Source: Caenorhabditis remanei
Lineage: Eukaryota; Nematoda; Chromadorea; Rhabditida; Rhabditidae
Length of the DNA stretch: 64,000 bases
Assembly (NCBI RefSeq): GCF_010183535.1
Contig: NC_071332.1
Span: 124,001-188,000 of the forward strand
Reading direction: 5' to 3'
Below are positions 1-11,261 of the stretch, piece after piece. The notes below the pieces were generated by a model. That model was given only the letters and a program-made list of their open reading frames with translations, had not been told where the DNA came from and made no database searches. The translations under genes and the position numbers were made by a program. Numbering within the stretch: position 1 is the stretch's first letter; every line of letters begins with the position of its first letter.

Positions 1-2788
1 GTTTTCGGGATTTCTATCTCCGAAAAGCAGGGGCAGAAATCTGATGGGATCTGGAAAGAAGAGAGGAAAGGATGAGCGTCACTTTTTCGATAAAAATAAA
101 TAAACATTTGAAAAAAAAGAAGAGAAAACTAACGCCTGCTTCGAAGCAACCTGTTCGTTTTGGGAAGGGATCGAAGTATGAATAACTGCGTTTCTGATTC
201 GTTTGAGATAATTGTTCACCAATTTTACCAATTGCAACCTTCCGAAGAGAGTCGTTGACATCGAATTGAGTTGTCATTAGTTTGGAGTTGGCAAGAAGGT
301 TTTCTACAATCTGTAAATTAGAATTTTTGTGGGGAAGACTATTAGCAGCCCACCTCGTCTTACAACTGCGCCCCACTGCAACCGAGAGAGTATCGGCAAG
401 AGGAGGCGCAGAGTGATTTTTCGCGCCGACGCGTATTTTCACCGATTTTAACCTATGATCCCTATTTTCCATAATAATTTACAAAAAATGTGAAAATCAG
501 CGATAACGGGTCGAAAACGGTAAAAATATGAATCAGCACAAAAAAAATACTCTGCGTCTATCGCCGATACTCTCTGGTTTGCGTTTTAAAGTTACATTTT
601 TAAATAGATAAAATCCCGAAATTTATTTTTTTGCTGACCACATTTAACTCCTCTAGATTTTGAGATGAAACGGTTTTAGTGAGACCAACTTCTAGCGCAC
701 TGATCAAGAGAATCGAAGGACACAGAGAAGTCATACACTCTAGCTTCTCTGCACCCTTCTCTCCTTTTGTTCAACCTGCTAAGACTTACATGTGGATACT
801 TTTTCCTCACTCCATCTGGTATTTTGATCGAATGAAACGGCATTCTTGATTCAATCCTCCCGATTACAGTTTCTCTGATCTTATCGTATCGATGTCCGTG
901 ATCCGAAAAAACGATGACAATCGAATCATCCAGTCGTTTCTCGTTTTTCTTAAAAAATCCCTCGAAGTCATCGTCAGTCCTCCCGATTAAATTCAAAAAT
1001 CCATGGCTCATGTCTTGTGACCACCAGAATGCAAATTTCCGTTTCTTGTCGTATTTCTCCAGGAACCTGTCAAATAGCACAGTATAGACCACACGTTTCG
1101 TTCTGGATGTCTGTACAAAGCACACAAAATGATAAGAAGGAAAACACACTTTTCAAGATACTCCAATTGTATTTTATGTTGCGGTTGGTTATCGTAGCAC
1201 GAAGGAGCAGAACGCCTGGAAATGAGTGACCAGAATGCGGAGATCCAGAATGGGCGAAGGTAGTGATCGGTGGGTTTTTGGAGGAAGCCATTGAGAAGAT
1301 TCTTGTAAGTAAACGTGCCGATATCAGGACGATCTTCAGCAAATAGAGTGGCATAACCATTCTCGCTAAATGTTTTCCAGACGAAATCGAAATCATCGAA
1401 GGCAATGTGCCAACTTTCATTCATTTCAGCGGGGAATTCCTGAAATTGTTTTATCAAAGGTTTCTTCGAAAATTGAAAAGCTATCTTTGCAGTTTAAAAA
1501 CATTTATGTATTCAGATAGATCAGTCAAGAGCTTCACTTTTGTTGGTGGGTAAATTTTTTGATAGTTATTATATGCTCAGAGATACTCGCTTTCAAAGAA
1601 CAATCCCTGCGGCTGACACACCACTTTTTCAGCTACCATTTCATCAAAATCTAGCAAAGTGTTAAAAAAACAGTGTAACTAATTTTAGCGCCAGAGGCAC
1701 ACTAGACATTTTCATTTTCCAATTATTTTTGTAGTTTACATTTTATCCACAACCCTCTATCCCCCGTTCCTCACCTGAACACTGACACCCCTCTTTCCAG
1801 TAAGAATTGCCAGAATATTTCCATAAGTGTTATCATGAATCTTCATATGTCCTTTCATATCAATAAACCCGGAATCCTGCATATATTTGTACGTTTTTGG
1901 CATCTGACGAATGAAATTACTTCTCGACATTGAATCCAATCCAATCATAATAACAGACGGAAAATCGAGACTCGAGTTTTCGATCGTTTTGTTTTTCAGA
2001 TTGGTTTTCTTGGGGATTACTTGGGCGTAATTGTACTTGAATATTTCTGTGTGTAACATGTTTTCAGATTCACATGAGATTTGGAAGAACTCTTCGGGGA
2101 TTTCGATGGAGAAGGGTTTGGAAAGGTCTATAGGAATCTCGGGGCCATATTTGACATCCAAGTCAGTGACGTTTTCATCGTGACTAACTACTACTTTATA
2201 GCATTTCGCGTTTTTAATGATGTCAGCGTCGAACTGGAAATGGAGTATTAGATTTAGAAACACACTTTTTTTTAAACAGTGTTTTGGGGGTTACGTCAGT
2301 AAGTTCGTGAGTGAGTAAGTGATGGAATGTACTTTTAAAATTTTTTAAATATTATTTTAGATTCAAAAAGACGTCATAATTGCAAAGTATATTATTGCAA
2401 AGGGTTCTTTGATACCCGAAATATATCATACTGACCGTAATAACTCCATTTTTGAAACTTTTGACAACTTTCTCTTGTACTGGTGAGCAAACAAGAGGGG
2501 ACGGTTTTGAAAAATATGAGAGAATAGATGGATCCCATGGATTTACTTCTGGAATCACACACTCAGAGTTTTGCTGGTTTTCTTGAAGTTTCTGAAATAT
2601 ATAATTTTTTTCGAATCAAATCTTCTTCCACTTACCTGCAAATAAATAAAATGTGGATGCTTCGAAAAGTCTGTCTCCGAGCGCAAAAACCCGTAATACG
2701 TCAGAAAGCAGATGACACAAATTGACAAGATCTTCGAATAATAGGAGATGTAATGTGAATAGTTATAGAGTATTCTGGACCGTATCAT
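1..2788 (-). CDS. DUF229 family protein (alkaline-phosphatase-fold), 3' end cut by window
   Basis: Seven exons fit with consistent phases: 2788-2636, 2591-2436, 2233-1775, 1439-1150, 1066-790, 310-134 and 50-1, about 520 residues before the window edge. The start is the ATG at 2788 just before a hydrophobic segment (SICVICFLTYYGF), giving a signal anchor. The phosphatase/sulfatase-like core shows IMIGLDSMSRSNF (exon 3) and VFSDHGHRYD (exon 5), the usual metal- and nucleophile-bearing motifs of this superfamily. The later part has RSYSYFDPFPKRTGC and then IPSDFCPC, both typical of nematode DUF229 proteins. Known: DUF229 proteins are a large nematode family, type II membrane or secreted, of unknown substrate. 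Inferred: lumenal or extracellular hydrolase. The intron 311-789 holds CTCTGCG-type repeat sequence, which makes naive ORFs run past the true exon ends. Confidence 0.85.
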
Positions 2789-4574
2789 TTCGATTAATTG
2801 ATAAATATTTGAATGCACGGCGGCACTGCCGAGATGACGGAATTCCACGTTTTGGTCGCTCCGATTTAACTGAAAAAGGGTTTCAGGGTAAGGTCAATTA
2901 GTTGAAAAAATGAGAGCAATTAAAAATGTTGGTTGGAATTTAAAAAAAAACTGAATACACATGGTTTTTTAATACAGGCTTGGGATGGTTTGGAGGAGGT
3001 CAGGGTAGCAGAAAAGGTTTAGTTCGCCCGGGCCAACACTGTCCATGAAAATCGTGAACACGATCCCGGCTAATGAAGAGACAAAGTACTTTTTATAGCC
3101 GAAACAGTCTGGCGCGCCTCGAGCGCTTGAAGACACAAATAGAAAAAGAAACAGAGGAACACGCTGTAGAAATGTTTCGTGAGAAAAACATTATGAGGTA
3201 ATGTATCCATATAAGAGTTCGAAAAATATTCAAGCTTGCAGCTGCAAAAGGTTGACGACTGAAACGGCCGCGAAACAAAAAAGGTTCAAATGTTCAAAAT
3301 GCTGCTCTTGGTTACCTTGGCAATGCGAAGAGACGAAACGAAATAGATTGAGGACAGAAACGGAGAGAAAAGCAAGCAATCTCTGGAGATGTCACTCTCA
3401 ACTAAAAAACAATAGAATAGAAAGAAGAAAGTGTTATAAATTCAGAAGAGCAGGTGACTCCTTCAGAAGAAAATGAGCAGAAAAAAGGTTGCATTTGTTC
3501 TTTGAAAACGGAAAGACTGTAGTCAACAAGAGGAGGAAAAGGGCACACCTTATTTTGATCATTCATAAAAAGTTTATGGTTTGTTTCTGTGAACAGTGCA
3601 CGGAGCTGAGAGCACGGACACGGAACGGAGGACGACACAAACTCTATGGGCATGGAAAAGGAGTGGAAGAGAAGAGGAGAGGGAGAAGATGTTGGTTGGA
3701 TACGACCTTTTCAGAATGATGTTTTGGGTATATTTTTAGTCGTTTATAGTATGATGTATTGCAGAAGTTAAGTAGTCATTAAGGGAGTTGCTAAAGCTGG
3801 GCATAAAAGTATGAACGGATGTTTTCAGTGGAGAAATTTCCACTTTGAGAGTGAATATCACTAATTGTCAGTACATTCTATTTCATCTCCGAGATTATGT
3901 CAGTTCTAGCATTTTAGTTTTAGTTATTTTTAGATTGTTTTGAATTTATGTATGTACATATAATTTCTGTCGCTGAGGAATCAAATAATTGTAGTTAATC
4001 AAGTTTGGAATTTCTGAAGACTCGTTCACAAACGCAACAGGACGTTATGAATTCTAATAATGATCTCGCAATCGCCAACACTGAGAGTCTCCAAATGTTT
4101 GGAAAATGAAAAATACAACAATCAATACGAAAAAAGATATGTAGCGTACCTTTTTGTTCAGTCAGAAAAGTATATTCTCTTGCAATCTACATATCATTGT
4201 TTTCATCTCCGAGATGATGAGATTTTCTGATAACAACAGAGTAAGACAATTGACCTGCACGAAGGTTAATAAATTGTTTTGACAGAAGAAGTTTTTCAAA
4301 ACAGGAAGAATGACGAGAGGCCTGAAAGTTGAGTCTGTGAATCATCTTTGCGTTTTTTAATAATGTTTATATTTCTAAAATTGTAAAACAGTTCTTGATG
4401 CCATGACAATCCTGTAAAGTTTTCACAGACACTAATTGCTATTTATTTTTGAACTAATTTGTCAGATTAAATTATGCCCGAACTTTGGAAAAAATACTTG
4501 GCCTGCCCCAATATGATTAAAAAATACAAGACTATTTATTTGTCAACTAAGCACCCATCCAAAAATATTTCAAA
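2789..4574. other. Intergenic, no gene seen
   Basis: About 1.8 kb without a convincing coding region. Open frames near 3090-3720 are low complexity (Lys/Arg/Glu-rich from purine runs) and match no family I know. A short palindromic phrase, TCATCTCCGAGAT, occurs near 3885 and again near 4203; its meaning is unknown. Confidence 0.5.
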
Positions 4575-5117
4575 ATGAGCAAGAACCCAGCTGTGCCAGA
4601 TTTGTCAAAAGTGCAATTCAATCCATCAGAATCGTTGACTTTCTACCTTCTCCCGAAGAAGCAATAGTGCAATGTGGAGATCACCAACAATTCTACATCT
4701 TGTGTGATGCTCACGTCCAAAAACATCACTGGTTTTACACAATGTCCAAGAAAAGCTGTTATTCAAGTAATCTTCGAAGGAGCCACAAAGGAAGAGGTTG
4801 AAAAAGGTAGCAAGCTTTTTTTCAAAGGTAATTGTAATGTTCTTAATTTTCATTAAACTTTTAAAAAATTTAGATATTCTGTGGTCATTTGCGCTGTCCC
4901 AGCAAATGCTAGCCCTGCAACTATTAGGAGAAGTAGGGCAACAATGAAGCATAAGTTTCTTGTTTTGTTCAAGGACGTAAACAAAGAGAAAAAGAAGGAA
5001 GAGTCAGAAGAACCACAGAAAGAAGCTTCAAAGATGGTGCCAAAGCCGTTGTGCTCGATTGTACTTTACACTCTCCCACTTTTCCTCTTTCTCTTTCCCG
5101 CTCCCCCAATCAGATGA
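4575..5117 (+). pseudogene. MSP-domain (major sperm protein-like) pseudogene
   Basis: The ATG at 4575 opens a frame starting MSKNPAVPDLSKVQFNPSES, an MSP-domain beginning. It meets an in-frame TAG at 4665-4667. The same frame continues with CNVEITNNSTSCVMLTSKN, the beta-strand region of MSP domains. A second exon-like part after about 4873 reads VVICAVPANASPA and HKFLVLFKDV, the normal end of an SSP/MSP-like domain, then a Lys/Glu-rich tail to 5117. The central part looks shorter than in intact relatives. The GTAATT donor near 4828 and the TTTAG acceptor near 4872 do not keep frame, so a stop and a phase break are both present. Known: MSP domains form sperm cytoskeleton filaments. A sequencing error could explain the stop but not both faults. 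Confidence 0.6.
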
Positions 5118-5189
5118 TTCATAAGATTGAGCCTTGAATCATTCTATCTTTTTTATTTTTAATATTAAATTCCTCCACCCACACATTTA

Positions 5190-5300
5190 TGTTGAAGCTC
5201 CGCCTCTGGTCAGTATAAAAGCCGAGGCGAGCGCCTATATTTTATCTTCAATAAATATTATTCCCACAGCCAGTTTAGCACATGGTGCATCGGCCGGGAA
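5190..5300 (+). mobile_element. LTR-retroelement remnant: short LTR plus tRNA-Gly primer-binding site
   Basis: The sequence TGGTGCATCGGCCGGGAA at 5283-5300 is the exact complement of the expected 3' end of a nematode tRNA-Gly including CCA, so it is a primer-binding site. It follows directly on a CA dinucleotide at 5281-5282. Upstream are a TATA box (TATAAA, 5214-5219) and a poly(A) signal (AATAAA near 5250), as expected inside an LTR. The best TG start is 5190, giving a very short LTR of 93 bp; the true left edge is uncertain. I see no second LTR or gag/pol frame downstream, so this is a fragment. Confidence 0.55.
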
Positions 5301-5465
5301 CCTCTCTCTACACGATCCGGACACACCACTCTGCCCCGTGCATAGCCGTCGAGCACGGAGAAAGTAGAAAACAAGGATACTGAAAATAAATAGGAACTTC
5401 TTATAGTGTTTGTTCGTCAATAAATATCATAAGCATTCCAGAACTGAAATCTAAATATTTATAAA

Positions 5466-6713
5466 TTACACAGGAATTTTTGTAGTATTGAAACTGAAAT
5501 AAAAAAGTCCCGGACTGTCGTAAGTCAATGGTCTCATTGTTGACTTTTTCTTCTTTTCTTCAGCACTTTTCCGTCTGATCTTTGATATTTGCTGAAACTT
5601 AGATTTATTTATTTTTCATCTGTCTTTGCCTTAAGAATTTCATTCTGGAAAGAAAAACTCACATGAATCGTTCCATAAACAGAAATACCATTTGGCAAGG
5701 TTCGAGAGTAGGAGCCATGTTTCTCCTTCGGTTTCACATAAGTTCTGCTGCATGTTTCTACATTATTTATTGAGCATTTCGCATCGTAGAACACTTTGGC
5801 TCCAGTTTGACAAAAAGTTTGATTGAATTGGTTCTGAAACGTTTTGGAATTCAATAAGTATGTATCATAGATCCTTACTTTAACACACTCATTTATATTG
5901 ATTTTGAAAGTTTTTTCTCCCTCGTCTTCTACCATCCAAGACGGGTTCAACTTATAGAATTCGTATGTGCCGTTTCGGATTATCCCAATATCTTCACACT
6001 TCCAGATCAGTAGTTCTTCCGGCAACAGCAATGGAAAAGTCACTTGAATTTTTGAACGCTTGAATTCTTTTACACATTGTGCTCGATGAAACATTGACCC
6101 CAGCCGAAGATTTGGCTCAGGGTGGTTCATTATCATTTTTGATAATTTCTGTAAAATAAATTTAATCACAAAATATGAAACAGAAAAATGTAACCCACTT
6201 TATTCAATTCGTTGAGAATAGATACATCAGCTAGTTGTTGTCTCAACAGAACACGAATCACCGCTCTGAACCGTTCAGGGTTGTCCATCATCCTGTTTTG
6301 AAACTAAATTATTCATATTCCAACCCATTAAATTCTTACTTTTCAGTTTCATTATTTATAGAGAATCCTCGAAAAATGGGGGTGCTTGATAACTTTCTCC
6401 TCATAGGTGATCTTTTTGGACGGTATTTGACGGCGGCTTTAAATGATATCACACCGTTTGATTTCTCTAGTTAAAAAAAACTTACTTTCGCATTCCTCGT
6501 GGAGTATACTTTCCTTATCTGTCGGGAATGTCCATACGAATCTTATATATTTGTAGTTTGAAGATTCAATTCTGAAAATTGCATTTTAAAAATACAAAAC
6601 CAAAAATCACCATACAATATTAGTTGCTGCTTACACGATTTCCGAAAATCTGGAAGTTTTTCGAAGGAGTATATTGAAAAACAAGAAACTAAGAAAAATA
6701 GTAATCGAAGCAT
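5466..6713 (-). CDS. Cluster gene A: secreted protein of an unnamed nematode family
   Basis: Seven exons give 313 residues: 6713-6616, 6571-6486, 6436-6340, 6292-6199, 6148-5879, 5833-5663, 5591-5466. The ATG at 6713 starts a clear signal peptide (MLRLLFFLVSCFSIYSFE). In order: a Cys-containing N-terminal part; a basic site RPKR-S near residues 67-70 that resembles a proprotein-convertase site; a helical stretch; the motif IWKCEDIG near residue 176; a YEFYKL..WMVEDE segment; and a Cys-containing part ending YSRTLPNGISVYG. I do not recognise a named domain. It is closest to gene B next door, with the same intron phases and several identical exon lengths. Inferred: secreted and possibly processed. 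The third intron's acceptor (TTTAAAG) is weak and was chosen because it aligns with gene B and keeps phase. Confidence 0.8.
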
Positions 6714-7221
6714 TGGGAGAAGAGTAATTTCACTACTATTTTGAATTGTAAAAAAATGTTATCATTGGTTGTTATTTTTATCAGTGGAGAGGAGCAGAGC
6801 GTTTGCAGGATGATTATTTTCAAAAGTTGACATCAGTGGAAACGGCTCCAGGACGTTTTAAAACCTAAAAATTGAAAACTGAAAGACTGCATAACCTTCG
6901 AATTTGACGCTGGATATTTGAAAACCGGACTTTTAAAATCATAAAAATTTGTTGTGTCAGAATGTCAAGGTTGACAAATGTCTAATTTCAAAACGTCCCA
7001 CAGCCACGGAAGTCGCTCTAAAATAAATGGTACCTCGCATCCGCGCTGAAATTGAATATATGTAATACAGAACGCCACCTGAAACCACTGAATCCAAACC
7101 AGTCTAGACAAACTCTTATAAGAAGAACTTTATTGTACAAACATAGAAAATTATAAGAAAAGTAAAAACATTGGCAACATTTCACAAAGCATGTGTACTC
7201 AAATCAATTCTTAGTAATCAG
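6714..7221. other. Spacer between cluster genes A and B
   Basis: About 500 bp of AT-rich sequence holding the promoter region of gene A and the 3' flank of gene B. I see no further gene or clear element. Confidence 0.5.
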
Positions 7222-8512
7222 TTAAGGTAATGAAACACTCAAAGACAAAGAATTTTTAGTGGTATTGAAATTGAAATAAAAGAGTCCTGGAGTATCATAA
7301 TTTAATGGTTTCATTTCTGACTTCGTCCTCGCTGTTGTTCTCTTCTTCCGTCTAATCTTTGATATTTGCTGCAAGAAAATGAAACTTGTTTAACACAGCA
7401 TGCACAAGTTAGTTCTACTGATAAGATTAGTAATGTTACAGCAAGCTATAATTCCACTAACAAGAAAAACATACTTGAATCGATCCGTAAACTGAAACCC
7501 CATCCGGAAGAATTCGTGAAACTGAATACCGCTTTTCTCTAGGTATCCCAACACTTATTCCGCATGTGTCAATTTTGTTGATTGAGCAGGTTGAATTAAA
7601 ATACACCTTCACATCTGGCTGGCAGAAAATGTGATTGTGGTGGTTCTGAAAAAAAAACACGTTTTCACTATCATTGTTCGATTCTTACCGTTTTGCATTC
7701 ATTCAAATTAATTTTGAACGTATTGTTATCCTCATCCTCCACCATCCAAACTGGAGTCAGTTTATAATACTCATAATTGTTATTCTTGATAACTCCAATG
7801 TCTTCACATTTCCAAATTATAAGTTCATCAAGATCCAAAACTTGTACAAACAGTTCAACTGTTCGGTTGCCAATGCATCTGGGGGCTCTGATATACCGAC
7901 CAATACGAAGATAAGGTTTCAGATGATTATTTAGATAATTTGCCAATCCCTGTAAGTTATTTCGTGAGAGAACCTACAAAATCTATATCCCACCTGTTGC
8001 AGCTCTTTCATAATGATTGGATGAATCGAAACGTTATGCATCATTGAACGGAACGCTCTTCTGAAATCTTCAGGGTGATCCAGTGTTCTAAAATTAAGAT
8101 ATTCCAGAGTGAATCCTTCAGAAGCTTACTCGGAACTGTCTTCTTCAGAGAAATTACGAAAAACTATGTCAGCTGGTAATTTGGTTCTCACAGATCTGGG
8201 AGGTCTACGTGATGGCATCACATCTCAAAAGATATACTTTATAAAAAATCCTGAGCTGCTAGGGCATGATCAAAACTTACACCGGCACTCCTCCTCAATA
8301 ATCTTTGATCTACTCTCCGGAAGTATCCACTTGTACTCTTTCCATCTGAAGTTTTGAGATTCGATTCTAAAAAATCAAGCAGTGAAAGTGACATAAACAA
8401 CCTCTTTGACATACAATATTTTCTTATATTTACACGACCTTCGATCCTCCGGTAGTTTTACGGAGAGAAATATCGAGAAACATGCGAATAGGTATAGTAG
8501 TAAGAAGGTCAT
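7222..8512 (-). CDS. Cluster gene B: paralogue of gene A
   Basis: Seven exons give 316 residues: 8512-8415, 8366-8281, 8223-8130, 8087-7994, 7949-7689, 7645-7475, 7368-7222. Exons 1, 2, 4 and 6 are the same length as in gene A (98, 86, 94 and 171 nt). The signal peptide is MTFLLLYLFACFSIFLS. The third exon carries RRPPRSVR, a weaker form of the basic site in A, D and E. Exon 5 has IIWKCEDIG and then a YEYYKLTPVWMVEDED stretch. Exon 6 ends SRILPDGVSVYGSIQ, and exon 7 has a basic ISKIRRKKR start and an LFYFNFNTT end. No family name is known to me. The close match to A in sequence and exon layout points to a fairly recent tandem duplication. Confidence 0.82.
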
Positions 8513-9182
8513 CGTAATTTCAATAGACTTGTGATTGAAATTTCAAACTGAAAGAGGGGGTTATCAGTTGGTTGTACACTGCTTTATCAGTAAGAAGAGG
8601 AGCGGAATGATGAGAGAAAAGGAACAAACGGATGAAGCTGTTATGGAAATGGAGAATGGAATCAAGTGGGGTAGGAAAAAAAGAAAATGTCGAAGTTCAA
8701 ATCTGGGAAAAAAAGGAATCACATTTGGTATGGAAAATAGGGTTTTCAAGTAAAATAGTACTATCTTTTTTACAGTAGATCAAGTCTTTAGCAATTCTGA
8801 AAATAACTTGAAGTTGTTCAGATCTGGGAAACAAAAAAAACATGTCGATTCTGAAGAAACAGCTCCTGATTCCAAAGATTCAGTTGTAAGTTATAAAACA
8901 TTTAAGTTTCAGCTAAGCCACTGTTCACCGACTTGTACATCCCCTGCTAGAGAATCACTTCTCACGTGTCTTGCTTACGATGATGCACTGAAACAGTTCT
9001 GATTGCTCATTGCTCTGTCACTATGTTTTCTATTGGTTCTTTGACTCATTTTACTCTTCATATCACATTTTAATTTCATTTTTGATTCTGATTCACTTTT
9101 TTCTTTCTTTATTTGTTTGTTACAAAAATAATTGTACTTCAACACTAATCAGATAATCTTATCAGGACAAAATGATTCATTT
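8513..9182. other. Spacer between cluster genes B and C
   Basis: The upstream region of gene B and 3' flank of gene C. Short plus-strand frames near 8535-9000 are purine-rich and show no family resemblance. Nothing else is seen. Confidence 0.5.
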
Positions 9183-10363
9183 TCAACTAGCATCTTCAGT
9201 GTAATTAAAATAATATAATCCCCAATCAAGCTCCGTACGGGTCCGGTTCTCCGCACCTTCGTTGTGCTGAGTTTGCTGCTGAAACTGGAATAGTAGTGAA
9301 AGACTGACTGGAATCAAGGTACCTTGAACGTTCCAAAAACAGAGACACCACCAGGAAGTTGTCTCACATACGAAGTGGTTGGGGACTCGGGATCTCGGTG
9401 TACTGGAGTTTTTTTGCATAGTTCAATGTTATAGACAGAACAGATGGGGTCTTGTTTGATGGCGGTTTTGGGGCAAAGGAGAGTGCCAGAGATCTCAAAA
9501 ATCAGTTATGAGTTTACTGCTTTCTATAGAACGCAGATTAGTGAGATAACTTCAACCAATTCAGTTACTCACCGCCGTACACTTTTCTTCTTGAATGTAA
9601 TAGGTCAGATTTTTGGACTCCCACATCCACGGCGTAGAAATGTCGAAGTATTCATAAAAATCCTGCTGAACCTCCTCTCCAACGTCTTCACATTTAATTA
9701 CATTCACTGCTTCCAAGGACATCATTTTAATGTTTACATTTATCTTATTGTCTTTGCACCCTATTGAAAACGGGGATTCTTCCGACTTCATCAACATTTT
9801 TGTCACTTCTAAGGGTATTGTACCATTCATCACCTAGAAGTTTTAGTTGTTTGAGATTCCAATAATTCAGTAATAACCTTAGCCTCTTTTTCGACAAAGA
9901 ACATTCTGAAGTTCTCATCCTGCCTCCACCGATTTTCAAGATCTTCTATCAAAGGATCAGCAAGACTAAACAAAAAATTATTAATATTTAATTTTGAAAA
10001 CACTTACTTTGTTCTGTTCAGACCCTTTGTGCTACCTGTCATAATACGAGCTGTTCTCTTGTGTTCTAAACATTTATTTAATCAAAACAACTTTCATTGT
10101 TTTCTTACGACATTCAAAATCAGTCAAGGCATCCCAGTAGTCTTCATGAAAGGAAAATATATTCAGCATGATCCTTGACGTCGTCCACCAATACACTCCA
10201 GTTTCGATACTGAAACTAGTTTTCTGATCTAAGCCGAAAATCAAAAAAAATTAACTTACTATACAGTGTTCGGAGTACTACAAGATAGCCGATCATGTTC
10301 TAGTCTTTCTCCATTCAAAACAGAAATTAATAGAATAAAAATAATGTATTTGCTGTCTTCCAT
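9183..10363 (-). CDS. Cluster gene C: diverged paralogue
   Basis: Seven exons give 294 residues: 10363-10260, 10209-10109, 10065-10008, 9965-9878, 9833-9573, 9493-9323, 9284-9183. Exons 5 and 6 are 261 and 171 nt, exactly as in gene B, which confirms homology despite strong sequence divergence. The start MEDSKYIIFILLISVLNGER gives a signal peptide. The third exon is short and basic (HKRTAR). Exon 5 has VIKCEDVG followed by YEYFDISTPWMWES, matching the CEDIG region of A and B. Exon 6 ends RQLPGGVSVFGTFK. The acceptor of exon 6 (TTTTTGAG) is unusual but gives the conserved exon length and phase. Function unknown; inferred secreted. Confidence 0.78.
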
Positions 10364-11261
10364 TTTTACGTTAAACTCGTAAACAAATACAGCTCGAAGC
10401 AAAATTTTATCACAATGGTTTTGAAGAACGAATTTCGTTATCAGAAGAGTGACGAAAATCAAATTTAGTCGGCAAACAAGAAGTGAACTGTTGGATGGTC
10501 AGTTGAAAATATGCAGAATTGCTCATAACTAAATTAAGAAAACATGTTATACTCAATTTTTGAAAAACAGAACAAACAAAGGATTTAGAAATTATTTCAG
10601 AAGGGGTTTGGAAATTGAGTTATTTAGTAGAATTAATAAAACTGGAGTAGGCACTGGGTTGAAAAAAATGAATTAATACAGTGCTTATGCTTGACAAATA
10701 TATTGAAGATGTTTTAAGATAGAGAACATAAGAACAGAGTATCAATGTTATAAATCAATACTCCATGACGCATCAGTTTAGTAAACACACCGGATAACTG
10801 GGTAACTTGAAAAACAGTTTTAATATCGCAAAATTCAATCACGTTAGTTAATATTTCATTTGCTTGGTAGATCAACCGGAAAAGTAGCAAAGACTATTAT
10901 AGTTATACTAATAAAATTTAATCGAGCTTGGATCCTCTGGAGCAAATTAAATCAGAAATTCTTGTAACTTTCAGTTTACATGGATCTTGTTGGCATACTT
11001 ATCCAGAGATATCATCCGCATGTTGTTTTACAGAAAAGCTCTAAAAAAGCTTTCAATTTTTCATTTTTTCTTTTATAAAAAGTTTATCTGAAAACTCCTT
11101 GATTGCGACAGCTTATTTCTGTTTGTAATGTCACCAATATTCCAATTGAATACTTTTAAAACTTTTCTAATCAGCCTATCATCATACTGCACGAAGAAAT
11201 TTATTTACAACATGAAAATAAATTCGGAAGAACTATGTACATTCCAACTCAAAACCCTCTT
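10364..11261. other. Spacer between cluster genes C and D
   Basis: About 900 bp of AT-rich sequence with no convincing frame or repeat. It contains the promoter side of gene C and the 3' side of gene D. Confidence 0.5.

Noticed and set aside
3093..3719. Several 60-90 codon frames on both strands
   Set aside because: Purine-rich composition and no family resemblance, signal peptide or splice support.
5283..5353. tRNA-Gly gene on the minus strand
   Set aside because: Only the last 18 bases match a tRNA-Gly 3' end plus CCA complement; the rest of the tRNA is absent, which instead fits a primer-binding site.
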